Shown here piece after piece: positions 25,787-34,107 of a DNA stretch of 64,000 nucleotides (positions are counted from its first letter, which is position 1; every line of letters starts with the position of its first letter). Under the pieces are notes generated by a model that was not told the DNA's origin, ran no database searches, and saw nothing but the letters and a program-made list of their open reading frames with translations. Made by a program: the position numbers and the translations under genes. The DNA is from an uncultured Collinsella sp. (GTDB taxonomy: Bacteria; Actinomycetota; Coriobacteriia; Coriobacteriales; Coriobacteriaceae): the NCBI GenBank assembly GCA_900540875.1, contig UQHT01000009.1, forward strand, positions 25,503 through 89,502. The letters are read 5' to 3'.

Positions 25787-26860
25787 TTAGAGCTGCTCGA
25801 GAGCCTCGAGAGCGGCGTGGAGCTCAGCCTTGGCGGAGTACTCGACACCCTCGTCGTTGAGCGGGGTGCGCTTGCCCAGGGCGGCAAGGAGAGCACGGAT
25901 GGAGTGCTTGCGGTTCTCGGCCTCGACCCAGCACAGGGAGCGCTCGGGATCGTCCATGACCTCGTCGACGACCTCCTCGTTGCGGGTGGCCGGCAGGCAG
26001 TGCATAAACTTGGAGTTGGGGCCGGCGAAGTTCATCATGTCCATGGTGACCTGATACTTGGGATAGAACACGTCCATGTAGTTCTCGCCCGAGACCTCCT
26101 CGTCGTACAGGCCATACCACACGTCGGTGTAGATGAAGTCGGCGCCCTTGATGCACTCGATGTCGTCGGAGATGACGACAGAGCCGCCGGAGACCTTGCA
26201 GTTCTCCTCGGCGATGGCCATCATCTGCTTGCCGAACTCGGCGCGCTCCTCGACGGTGCCAACGTGCAGGCCGCCGTCGGGGATCTGGTGGCCCTTAGGT
26301 CCAAACTGGACAAACTTCATGCCGACCTTGGAAGCGATGAACATGAGGGAGACGCAGACCTGGGTGGCGTCGCCGATGAAGGCCAGGGTGCAGTCCTCGA
26401 TCTTCTTGCCCTCGGGGAGGTTCTCGAGCATGGTCATGAGGTCGCCCATCTCCTGCGTGGGATGGTTGAACTCGGACATGCCGTTGATGACGGGCACAGC
26501 GGAGCCCTCGGCGAGGCCGACGACGTCCTTGTGACGGTCAACGCGAGCCATCATGATGTCGAGCAGCGAGCCCATAACGCGAGCGGTGTCGCCCAGGGAC
26601 TCGTGACCGCCGAGCTGGATGGTGCCAGGGCCATAGAACTGAGCATGGCCGCCGAGGTCGGTCATAGCGGTCTCGAAGGAAAGACGGGTGCGGGTGGAAA
26701 CCTGCTGGAAGATCATGCCAAGGCTCTGGTTGCGGAGCAGGTGCGGATAATAACCGTCAACCTTGATGGCCTTCTTCATTGCCAGGCCAAGATCCTCGAT
26801 AGCCAGGATCTGCTCTTTGGTGAAGTCGTTGGTGTCGATGAAATCCTTAGGCAGCGCCAT
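25787..26860 (-). CDS. ptcA: Putrescine carbamoyltransferase
   Basis: Phosphorolyses N-carbamoylputrescine to putrescine and carbamoyl phosphate. The 357-residue protein has the carbamoyl-phosphate motif STRTRLSFETA, the HPTQ motif (NHPTQEMGDL) and FIGDATQVCVSL. The C-terminal HCLPATR motif, in place of the HCLPAF seen in ornithine carbamoyltransferases, and the LGMIFQQVSTRTR and ADFIYTDVWYGLYDEE segments favour putrescine as substrate. The start is ATG 26860, with AAAGGAATCGAC upstream. It is first in the minus-strand run with permease 2, agmatine deiminase 2 and permease 1, and is divergent from membrane LuxR 2. Ornithine carbamoyltransferase is the alternative, judged less likely. Confidence 0.88.
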   Translation of the reverse strand: MALPKDFIDTNDFTKEQILAIEDLGLAMKKAIKVDGYYPHLLRNQSLGMIFQQVSTRTRLSFETAMTDLGGHAQFYGPGTIQLGGHESLGDTARVMGSLLDIMMARVDRHKDVVGLAEGSAVPVINGMSEFNHPTQEMGDLMTMLENLPEGKKIEDCTLAFIGDATQVCVSLMFIASKVGMKFVQFGPKGHQIPDGGLHVGTVEERAEFGKQMMAIAEENCKVSGGSVVISDDIECIKGADFIYTDVWYGLYDEEVSGENYMDVFYPKYQVTMDMMNFAGPNSKFMHCLPATRNEEVVDEVMDDPERSLCWVEAENRKHSIRALLAALGKRTPLNDEGVEYSAKAELHAALEALEQL

Positions 26861-27189
26861 GTCGATTCCTTTCCGCCGGTCGTGCCGACTATTGCTATGA
26901 GGCGCTCGAACATCACGCCTCGTGTTGACAAGACCATCATTCACCCGTATGCAATTTTTACCTAGTTTATTCGGGATTAAAGACCGTTCACGGAGTTACA
27001 CCCCCTCTAAACCAATATAAACCCGCAGGTAGCCAGCTTGCAGGGGGTTTACTATCTAGAACCGCGAACGGTATACGGCTATGCTGTATCTCGGCGCCTA
27101 ATCCGCAATGGAACGAAGGGTTGAGACGTCTATATCCCACAAGGTATACAGGGCTCGGCCATAGATGAAATGAGATGGGACGGTGGCAG
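26861..27189. promoter_or_regulatory. Divergent promoter region of ptcA and membrane LuxR 2
   Basis: A 329-bp gap. It contains a dyad with TAAACCC (27018-27024) and GGGTTTA (27045-27051), enclosing two GCAGG boxes 15 bp apart. The same GCAGG/GTTTA elements appear upstream of the amidohydrolase gene next to the other membrane LuxR. This is the best candidate binding site for the LuxR protein encoded beside it. Confidence 0.4.
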
Positions 27190-28155
27190 ATGAACACCCT
27201 GATGTTCTTCTATACCCTAGCGATACTCGTGATCTGTATTGTGACGGCAGTGCTTTCGCTTGCCGCCTATGCCTCGTCTCGTCGACGCTTCTTTATCTAT
27301 GGCAGCGGCGTTTTTATTTGCTATGCCATCGAGATGACCGAGATCTTCTTTTTTGAATACACGTTGCAAAACCAGAGTTTTCCAGCCAGCGACTATTACT
27401 CAATTACCATGCCTGTGTTGCGGACGCTTGTGGCGACTGCTTCGCAAGCTTTTATCTGGCTCATCGCCATGGACTTGCTCGACAAACATTCAAAAAAGCA
27501 GTTTGTTATTCCCGTCGCAACGTTCTTCCTGAGCGAGCTGCTGATCATTGTCGCTGTCCCCTACGGCCCCATGCATCAATGGCTCTACTACACGATGCGT
27601 CAGGTATTCCTTGTATTTGTAGGACTCTATATCTTTTGGACGGCACGCAAGAGCACACAAGTCGAGCTGAAGGCACGCGTTAACAACCAACGAAAGCACC
27701 TGATTATCGGCGCTATTCTGGTCGGTTGCATCGTTGCCGAGGATTTCTACAACATTCTGATTGTCCCCATGAGTCTGGCGCCCTCTTGGCTGCAACTATA
27801 TCTGTCCGAGCGCAACTTTAGCGAAAACGTCTTTGCGTGCTACTTTGCGATTCTGCTGATCATCTATGCCTATCACGTGCTTTCGATTCGCATGCAGGAG
27901 GCGCCCGAGGAAAAGAACGTCAGCGATCTTGATCGACACATCGAAGAGCAGATGCCCTTCTATCGCAACGCCTACAAGCTCTCCAACCGCGAAACCGAAG
28001 TCATGCGTCTGGTTGTGTTGGGCAAATCGAACCAAGAGATCGCTGACGAGCTCTTCCTTGCCGTGGGCACCGTCAAGACCCACATCCACAACATCCTGGT
28101 CAAAACCGAGCAGCAAAACCGTACGACCCTGATCCTCCACTTTTGGAAACGATAA
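27190..28155 (+). CDS. Membrane-anchored LuxR-family regulator (copy 2)
   Basis: 321 residues: seven or so hydrophobic helices over residues 5-240, then a LuxR helix-turn-helix (KLSNRETEVMRLVVLGKSNQ and LAVGTVKTHIHNILVKTEQQ). It shares with copy 1 the segments VAEDFYNIL and LQLYLSERNFSENVFACYF. ATG 27190 is preferred because the membrane helix begins directly after it, as in copy 1; ATG 27175 is an in-frame alternative and neither has a strong ribosome site. It is divergent from ptcA and so is the likely regulator of the agmatine/putrescine cluster, sensing a membrane-accessible signal. Confidence 0.87.
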   Translation: MNTLMFFYTLAILVICIVTAVLSLAAYASSRRRFFIYGSGVFICYAIEMTEIFFFEYTLQNQSFPASDYYSITMPVLRTLVATASQAFIWLIAMDLLDKHSKKQFVIPVATFFLSELLIIVAVPYGPMHQWLYYTMRQVFLVFVGLYIFWTARKSTQVELKARVNNQRKHLIIGAILVGCIVAEDFYNILIVPMSLAPSWLQLYLSERNFSENVFACYFAILLIIYAYHVLSIRMQEAPEEKNVSDLDRHIEEQMPFYRNAYKLSNRETEVMRLVVLGKSNQEIADELFLAVGTVKTHIHNILVKTEQQNRTTLILHFWKR

Positions 28156-28168
28156 CCTACCAAAAAGG

Positions 28169-28452
28169 GACAGGTTTATTTTGGCAGGTTTTATCTGGGC
28201 AAATGCCAAAACCGCCGCGAGAGAGCTACTTTTCCCTCGCGGCGGTTTTCTAGCAGTAAAACCAAGTGAGTAGGCTTTTGGCGGGATGCCGAGCACGCCC
28301 CAAAACGCCACAGCCCTGACCTGCGGTTTTGTTGAGCGTTTGTCGCAATGTGCTCGGCAGATCCAAAAAAGTCTACTCACTTAGTTTTGAGATGCATCAG
28401 GCGGGCAAAAAACCGCCGCGAAGGGGGCCCGGCTTCCTTCGCGGCGTTTGTT
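28169..28452 (+). repeat. 280-bp structured intergenic repeat, copy 2
   Basis: Homologous along its length to 14209-14489 and in the same orientation. It keeps the same stems: CCGCCGCGAG with CTCGCGGCGG, AAGTGAGTAG with CTACTCACTT about 110 nt apart, and a terminal CCGCCGCGAAGG with CCTTCGCGGCG. Base changes in the last stem restore pairing relative to copy 1, where it is weaker. It begins 13 bp after the stop of membrane LuxR 2. Confidence 0.8.
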
Positions 28453-28484
28453 CGCTGTGGTTATGCGGCGGTTTTGCCCGCTCG

Positions 28485-30722
28485 CTACTCGCTGTAGCGG
28501 GTGGCGATGGCGGCTCGCACCATGCCGGTACTCATGAGGTACGTTACCAGGAAGTAGCCGCCGTAGGCTGCCAAGAAAATCGCACAGGTAAGGCCCACCG
28601 TGCCGCCGATGCTCATGTTGCCAAACGTGCTCACCAGCTCGATGATCACCTTGAGCGCCACAAAGGAGTGCGCCAGACCCACTGCCAGCGGGAACAGGAA
28701 GAACACCGCTTGCTGCGCCATCACCGAATGGCGAATCTGGCGGTCGTCACAGCCGATCTGCGCCAGCACGCGATAGCTGCGGCTTCCGTCGGCCACATTG
28801 GAGAGCTGCTGGATCGACAGAATTGCCGCACATGCAACGACCAGTACAAAGCCAATATAGATGGCTAGATAGCTAATCATGCCGTTCATCTGCGCCGCCT
28901 GCGTATAGATCTCGGAGCGTGTCATGAAGACTCCCCACGACCCCGGCTCCTTGCCGTCAACGAGCAGATTGTCGAGCATGGTGTATTTAATGCTCTCGTC
29001 TGCCTTGGTCACATCCATCCCCTGCTTGTAGTTAACGAGCAGATTACTGGAATACGGCTGCAGGTTAAGCTGGGACAGCAGCTCGTCGGCTACGACCACG
29101 GTACCGGGATTGCTGCCGAGTGCCGAGTTGGCGATGGCAGCCGTGTCCTCGTCCGACTTATCGGCTGCGGGCTTGAGCTCATGTCCGCCCAAGGTGAGGG
29201 TATGGCCCCCAGCCATGTACTTGGTGTACAGGTCGCCCAACTCGCCGCCCATATCGCACGTAAGCAAGTACTGGTCGCGGCCAATGTTCACCGGCTCCTC
29301 GCCCATCATCTGGCGCACTTTGTTGTACTGGCTCGCCGGCGTCACAAACAGGCCCATATCATCGGCATTGCTACCCTCGAGCGCCTTGGGGAGCTTTTCG
29401 CCCATGGCCTTGCACATCTCGCCCGCCGTCACCGAAGGATCCGAGCCGCCAAGCGTATAGCTCAGATACGAATCAATCTGCACATGCTCGCCGGCAACAT
29501 CGGCGATATTGACCTTCTTCCCGGCCTCGTTGCCATTATCTGCCGACTTGCCCTTGATACTTTCCGCAACGTTATCGGGATCGATACGGTCACCGTGCCA
29601 TGCAGAGTACAAATCGACCGTTGCGTCTGCCAGCACCATGCGATCGGCCTCGGAAGGATTGACATACTCCTTGTAGTAGTCGAGCCTATCGGACGCGTAA
29701 TAGATATACGTCTGCGACATATCCGCCGGCGTATAGCGCTCCAGGTTCTCGTTCATCACGTTGGCGATCGACATGCCGCAGGTCACCGAGGTAATGGCCA
29801 GAAACAGGATCATCGCGATAACGCCCATCGAAAAGCACACCGTGTTGACCTTGGCCGCAAGCTGGCGCACGGTAAACATGTTGAGGCCGCGCCAATACAC
29901 GCTGCGCAGGCTCTGCAGCAGCTTGATAAGCATGCCCGAAAGGCCCCAGAACAGGGCAAAGGTACCCACCGTAACCATGGCCGTGGTGATACCAAACTGG
30001 TTCATGGCCTCCTGCAGCTTACCCTCCGTCGCGGTGAGCGGGAACCCATCGCGCAACAGGCGGTAATAGGCCACGCCCACCAGCACCACGCCCACGACAA
30101 AGATGACGATCGCAATCCAGGGGTTGCGCGTCTTGATGCTCTCGTTGCGCCGCTCGGCGCCCATAAGCTCGATGAGCTTGGTACGGCGCACGGCGCGAAG
30201 GTTCAGCAGTAGCGTAAGCACAAACATCACGAGCATGCAAGCAAGGGTCAGGTTGAACGCATGCACCGAGAAAAAGAAGTGGAAATTAGCGATCTGTGTC
30301 TTAAAGAGCGAGGCCGTAAAGAATGTCATGAGCTGGGAGAGCCCCACGCCCAGCACAATGCCGGCGACAAAAGCGCCGACCGAAACAAATACGGTCTCGA
30401 GCGCCATGATCGTGGCGACGCGCCCGCGGCGCATGCCGAGCACCTGGTACAGGCCGAACTCCTTTTTGCGGCGCTTCATGATGAAGTTGTTGGCATACAC
30501 CATCAAAAAGGCCATGACGCCAGCCAAAAAGTAAGTAAGGTAACCGAGCATGGTGCCCATGAGCTCGGACAGTCCCTCCTCCTTGATGCCGGCAATGTCG
30601 ACCTGCATCGAGACGGTATTGAAGGCATAGAAGACCGTGACACCCAGGGTGAGCGTCAGCAAGTAGACAAGGTAATCGCGGCCGGCGCGACGGACGTTGC
30701 CCCAAGCGAGTTTACAGAGCAT
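28485..30722 (-). CDS. FtsX-family ABC permease, BceB-like
   Basis: 745 residues. Four N-terminal membrane helices (first TM about 18-40) and further helices to about residue 310 are followed by a large extracytoplasmic domain (about 310-575) and a closing set of helices (about 620-740). This matches the ten-helix BceB/VraE architecture of peptide-antibiotic sensing and resistance transporters. The start is ATG 30722, overlapping the end of the ATPase gene by 11 bp. No two-component system, the usual partner of BceAB, is adjacent. Confidence 0.88.
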   Translation of the reverse strand: MLCKLAWGNVRRAGRDYLVYLLTLTLGVTVFYAFNTVSMQVDIAGIKEEGLSELMGTMLGYLTYFLAGVMAFLMVYANNFIMKRRKKEFGLYQVLGMRRGRVATIMALETVFVSVGAFVAGIVLGVGLSQLMTFFTASLFKTQIANFHFFFSVHAFNLTLACMLVMFVLTLLLNLRAVRRTKLIELMGAERRNESIKTRNPWIAIVIFVVGVVLVGVAYYRLLRDGFPLTATEGKLQEAMNQFGITTAMVTVGTFALFWGLSGMLIKLLQSLRSVYWRGLNMFTVRQLAAKVNTVCFSMGVIAMILFLAITSVTCGMSIANVMNENLERYTPADMSQTYIYYASDRLDYYKEYVNPSEADRMVLADATVDLYSAWHGDRIDPDNVAESIKGKSADNGNEAGKKVNIADVAGEHVQIDSYLSYTLGGSDPSVTAGEMCKAMGEKLPKALEGSNADDMGLFVTPASQYNKVRQMMGEEPVNIGRDQYLLTCDMGGELGDLYTKYMAGGHTLTLGGHELKPAADKSDEDTAAIANSALGSNPGTVVVADELLSQLNLQPYSSNLLVNYKQGMDVTKADESIKYTMLDNLLVDGKEPGSWGVFMTRSEIYTQAAQMNGMISYLAIYIGFVLVVACAAILSIQQLSNVADGSRSYRVLAQIGCDDRQIRHSVMAQQAVFFLFPLAVGLAHSFVALKVIIELVSTFGNMSIGGTVGLTCAIFLAAYGGYFLVTYLMSTGMVRAAIATRYSE

Positions 30723-31497
30723 CGGAGCCCTCACCGCCCATCATGGCAACGACCTCCATAATGCGGTCGAAGAACTCTCGGCGGTCGGTGTCGCCGCGGC
30801 GCAGCTCGGTGAAAATCTTGCCGTCGCGGATAAACAGCACACGGCTCGTGTAGCTGGCGGCAAAGCTGTCGTGCGTGACCATGAGCACGGTGGCGCGCAG
30901 ACGGCGATTGAGCGCCTCCAGGCTCTCGAGCAGCAGGCGGGCGCTCTTGGAATCGAGGGCGCCGGTGGGCTCGTCGGCCATGATCATAGTTGGGTCGGTG
31001 ACGAGTGCGCGAGCCGCGGCAACGCGCTGTTGCTGACCGCCGGACATCTGGTAGGGATACTTGTCGAGCACCTGACTGATAGACAGACGCGCGGCTACAT
31101 CCTGCACGCGGGTCGAGATCTCTGCCGAGTTTGTGCGGGCGATGGTGAGCGGCAGGGCGATGTTCTCGCGCGCCGTGAGCGTATCGAGCAAGTTGGAGTC
31201 CTGGAAGATAAAGCCCAGCTCCTCGCGGCGGAACTGCGAAAGCTTGGCCTGCTTCATGCGCGTCACATCCTGGCCGTTGATGCGAATGGTGCCGCTCGTG
31301 GCGCTATCGATGGTCGACACGCAGTTGAGCAGCGTCGACTTGCCCGAGCCCGAGGCGCCCATGATGCCGACGAATTCGCCGCGGTTGACGGTAAAGCTGA
31401 CATCGTTGAGCGCGCGGGTCACGTTGCCCAGTGCTCCATATACCTTTTCGAGATGCGCGACCTCCAGTACCGGGGTCGCCGTTTGCGTGGTTTGCAT
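30712..31497 (-). CDS. ABC transporter ATP-binding protein, BceA/LolD-like
   Basis: 261 residues with Walker A GASGSGKST (about 49-57), signature MSGGQQQRVAAARALV, Walker B MIMADEPTGALD and the H-loop VTHD. This is the MacB/LolD/BceA class that pairs with FtsX-type permeases. The ATG at 31497 follows AAAGGACTCGGT. It heads the operon with the permease at 28485-30722. Its probable role is resistance to, or sensing of, cell-wall-active peptides. Confidence 0.92.
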   Translation of the reverse strand: MQTTQTATPVLEVAHLEKVYGALGNVTRALNDVSFTVNRGEFVGIMGASGSGKSTLLNCVSTIDSATSGTIRINGQDVTRMKQAKLSQFRREELGFIFQDSNLLDTLTARENIALPLTIARTNSAEISTRVQDVAARLSISQVLDKYPYQMSGGQQQRVAAARALVTDPTMIMADEPTGALDSKSARLLLESLEALNRRLRATVLMVTHDSFAASYTSRVLFIRDGKIFTELRRGDTDRREFFDRIMEVVAMMGGEGSDAL

Positions 31498-31637
31498 ACC
31501 GAGTCCTTTCTTGCGATTAGTCTACGGCATCTATAGTCGCAAGGAGCCGAGTCGGCTACCATCGATATGGCTTACGCTTGCCTTACCGTTGTGTAAGGTA
31601 GTGCAGGGAACGTTTTGATGTTGAGGAAGGGCTCCTG

Positions 31638-32624
31638 TTGAAGACTGTTCATGTTGCCGCTGGGATCATTCGCAAGGAAGGATCTGACGAGCTGCTTGCC
31701 GTGCAGCGCGGCTACGGCAACATGCAGGGACTATGGGAGTTCCCGGGCGGCAAACTTCTGCGCGGCGAGACACCCGAAGACGCCGTGCGCCGCGAGCTTA
31801 TGGAAGAGCTACAGGTAAAAGTCACCAACCTGCGTGATTTCTACACCGTTGAGTATGACTACCCCGATTTTCATCTCTCCATGGAGTGTTACTACTGCTC
31901 GCTCGCCGATGAATCCGATGAGCCCCAGAAACACGACCGCCAGCTTGATATCCGCTGGATTCCACGCACCTCGCTTGCCACGGTGGAATGGATGCCCGCC
32001 GACAAGGGGCTCATTGATGCTCTGATTGAGTTAAAGGAAGATCGGCTTGAGGCAAGCTCCGCCGATGACGCCGCGCCCAACACAACCGACAAACCCGCCA
32101 CCAAACCCAAGCGCGCACCTAAACGCCGCAGCAAAAAGCGTCCCAAGCCCGGTCTGCTCGACGGCATCGATACCTCGGACCTCTCCGCTGACGAGCGCGA
32201 ACTGGTCCGCCGTCGCGCCGCCATCAAAAAGTCCATGAAGGGCAACAAGCGCGCCAACACCAAGCCCGAGCTGCTCGTACGTCAGCGCCTACGGGCCGCG
32301 GGCCTTACGGGCTATCGTTTGGAATGGAAGGTACCCGGCAAGCCCGACATCGCCTTCCCCGGCCGCAAGATCGCCATCTTCGTCAACGGTTGCTTTTGGC
32401 ACCGCTGCCCCAAGTGCAACCCAAGCCAGCCCAAGCGCAACGTTGAGTTTTGGGAGGCAAAGTTCCGTCGCAACGTCGAGCGCGACCGTGCTGCTGTGGC
32501 AGCGCTCACTCAAATGGGCTGGACGCCCATAACCATCTGGGAATGCGAACTCAAAAAAGACCGCATCGACGCCACGATGGAAAAGGTCATCGAGCAGGTG
32601 CGCGCCACAGAGCCGCAGCGCTAA
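31638..32624 (+). CDS. Nudix hydrolase (MutT-like) fused to a Vsr-type endonuclease
   Basis: A 328-residue two-domain protein. Residues 1-135 are a MutT-like Nudix domain with the box starting at G38 (GGKLLRGETPEDAVRRELME), including R52-E53 and E56-E57. The usual Gly near its end is Gln59. A basic Pro/Lys-rich linker spans about 140-175. Residues 190-325 match very-short-patch-repair endonuclease: NTKPE (E211), PGKPDIAF (D237), GCFWH (H255), CPKC (C257, C260), NVERDR (D283) and WEC (C303). The position of E. coli His64 is Asn250. The start is TTG 31638 with GAGGAAGG upstream. No Dcm methyltransferase or MutL is nearby. The fusion suggests coupled clearing of damaged dNTPs and nicking at mismatches; this is inference. 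Confidence 0.9.
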   Translation: MKTVHVAAGIIRKEGSDELLAVQRGYGNMQGLWEFPGGKLLRGETPEDAVRRELMEELQVKVTNLRDFYTVEYDYPDFHLSMECYYCSLADESDEPQKHDRQLDIRWIPRTSLATVEWMPADKGLIDALIELKEDRLEASSADDAAPNTTDKPATKPKRAPKRRSKKRPKPGLLDGIDTSDLSADERELVRRRAAIKKSMKGNKRANTKPELLVRQRLRAAGLTGYRLEWKVPGKPDIAFPGRKIAIFVNGCFWHRCPKCNPSQPKRNVEFWEAKFRRNVERDRAAVAALTQMGWTPITIWECELKKDRIDATMEKVIEQVRATEPQR

Positions 32625-33112
32625 CAGCGAGCATTCACACGCTCCGCACGTCCGCGCCACATCCACGTCACAAACCTTAGAAAGCCCTTAAGCTCAAAAC
32701 CTTTCAAGAGTGTTACTCGATACCTCTGACCTGCAGTTTCATCGTAACACTAAACCAGGTTAAGCCTTTCTTTAGCGCTTCTTTGCGGCAGCCGCGGCAT
32801 AATACTGCCAACGCACGGGACCTAGCAGCAAACCTCGCGCGCAATCTTTTGGTGGACATCGAGGAGGCCGCATAAGCATGCATTCTTCCAATGACGCAGC
32901 ACAGCAGCCATCCCTAAAACATGCAAACCTTTTCTCCTTCCCCCCGACACAGAGAAACGGCCTCCCCGACTCCCCCACCACAAAAGCCAAACGCTCAACC
33001 GACCAGAGCCACAACTTGCGAGCATCCTTCGATAAGCTCCAAGCATCCCTAGACAAGGCGTTCCCCGAACAGGCAAGAGCAATCTAAGCCCATCGCGCTT
33101 TATACTGATGCC
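32625..33112. other. Intergenic region between the Nudix-Vsr and AraC genes
   Basis: About 490 bp. It contains a stem (AGTGTTAC at 32709-32716 with GTAACACT at 32744-32751) whose loop carries CTGACCTGCAGTTTC, a motif seen in other structured elements of the window. It also holds one weak small frame at 32878. A TATACT box at 33098-33103 lies directly before the AraC start. Confidence 0.4.
32878..33087 (+). CDS. Possible small protein (69 aa), uncertain
   Basis: A short frame, MHSSNDAAQQPSLKHANLFS to the end LQASLDKAFPEQARAI, with a helical, polar C-terminus. GAGGAGG lies about 12 nt before the ATG, longer than ideal. I recognise no family. It could be spurious, since composition alone supports it and it ends only 25 bp before the AraC gene. 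Confidence 0.3.
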   Translation: MHSSNDAAQQPSLKHANLFSFPPTQRNGLPDSPTTKAKRSTDQSHNLRASFDKLQASLDKAFPEQARAI

Positions 33113-34051
33113 ATGCGAAACATGGATCACATAGAATTGCACCGCGGAGGACGCGAGGAAGCGTTTCCCGAGACCGCCGAAGACTGGCCCTATATTGCCG
33201 AACGCGCAGAATTCGCTCGCTATCCGGGCAATTCCGTCCCCTGGCACTGGCATTCCGAAGTTGAGCTTTTCTACATGGAGCAGGGAGCGATCGACTATCG
33301 AACGCACGCGGCTCATGAGCACGTACGCTTTGAGGAAGGGTCCGCCGGCTTTATCAACGGCGGCGTTTTGCACAGCACGCTGCAATCACCCAATTCGGCG
33401 CCAGCCATTCAAATGCTGCATATCTTTCAGCCGTCGATGCTCGGCGATCCCGCGGGGCGTCTCCAAAAGCGCTACATCAACCCATTGCTTCAATGTCGAG
33501 GCGTCGATGTGCTCAAATGGTCGCCCACCAATCCCGACGATATGCCCTTTATCGATTTGCTAAAGAGCTCCTTTAGCCACGACCTTCAACGGCCGCAGAA
33601 CGAGATGGCGCTTCGAAATAGTTTGTCAGAGCTCTGGATTCAGATTAACGCCAAGACCGAACCGCTCTTTTCTTCCGACGGCGCCTCTTGGATGACCAGC
33701 CGCGACGTACAGTTCAAGGCAATCCTGGACTTTATCCGCGCAAACTATGCAGCCGCTATAGATGTGCCCCAGATGGCATCTGCAGCCGGCGTAAGCGAAA
33801 GAGAGTGTTACCGCATTATCGAAACTTGTGCAGGAACGACCCCGGCGGCATATCTACGCGCATACCGCATAAACCGTGCTTGCGAACTTTTGGCACACAC
33901 CACGCGAACGGTACAGACAGTCGCGCGCCAATGCGGATTTATAACAGCAAGCCATCTTGGCCAGGTATTTAAAGAACAAATGGGGTGCACTCCTTCGAGC
34001 TATCGAGCAGCGAGGCAGAATCTCGATAGCACCAGGCAGAAATCCCGCTAG
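33113..34051 (+). CDS. AraC-family transcriptional regulator with cupin sensor
   Basis: 312 residues. The N-terminal cupin-like domain contains VPWHWHSEVELFYMEQG (about 43-60), typical of sugar-responsive AraC proteins. The C-terminal DNA-binding domain has the two helix-turn-helix motifs (IDVPQMASAAGVSERECYRI and TVQTVARQCGFITASHLGQV, then FKEQMGCTPSSYR). The start is ATG 33113 or 33122. No ribosome site is visible, and a TATACT promoter-like box ends about 9 nt upstream, so the transcript may be leaderless. A HAD phosphatase gene follows 56 bp later. The target genes are unknown. Confidence 0.9.
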   Translation: MRNMDHIELHRGGREEAFPETAEDWPYIAERAEFARYPGNSVPWHWHSEVELFYMEQGAIDYRTHAAHEHVRFEEGSAGFINGGVLHSTLQSPNSAPAIQMLHIFQPSMLGDPAGRLQKRYINPLLQCRGVDVLKWSPTNPDDMPFIDLLKSSFSHDLQRPQNEMALRNSLSELWIQINAKTEPLFSSDGASWMTSRDVQFKAILDFIRANYAAAIDVPQMASAAGVSERECYRIIETCAGTTPAAYLRAYRINRACELLAHTTRTVQTVARQCGFITASHLGQVFKEQMGCTPSSYRAARQNLDSTRQKSR

Positions 34052-34107
34052 CCCTTCTTCTGTCACTGCATCAAACTTGCAGGCAAACAACAGAGAGGAG
34101 CAATCAT

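Noticed and set aside
25787..26860. Ornithine carbamoyltransferase (argF/arcB)
   Set aside because: The HCLPATR motif and the agmatine deiminase/antiporter neighbours fit putrescine carbamoyltransferase better; no arginine deiminase or other arg gene is nearby.
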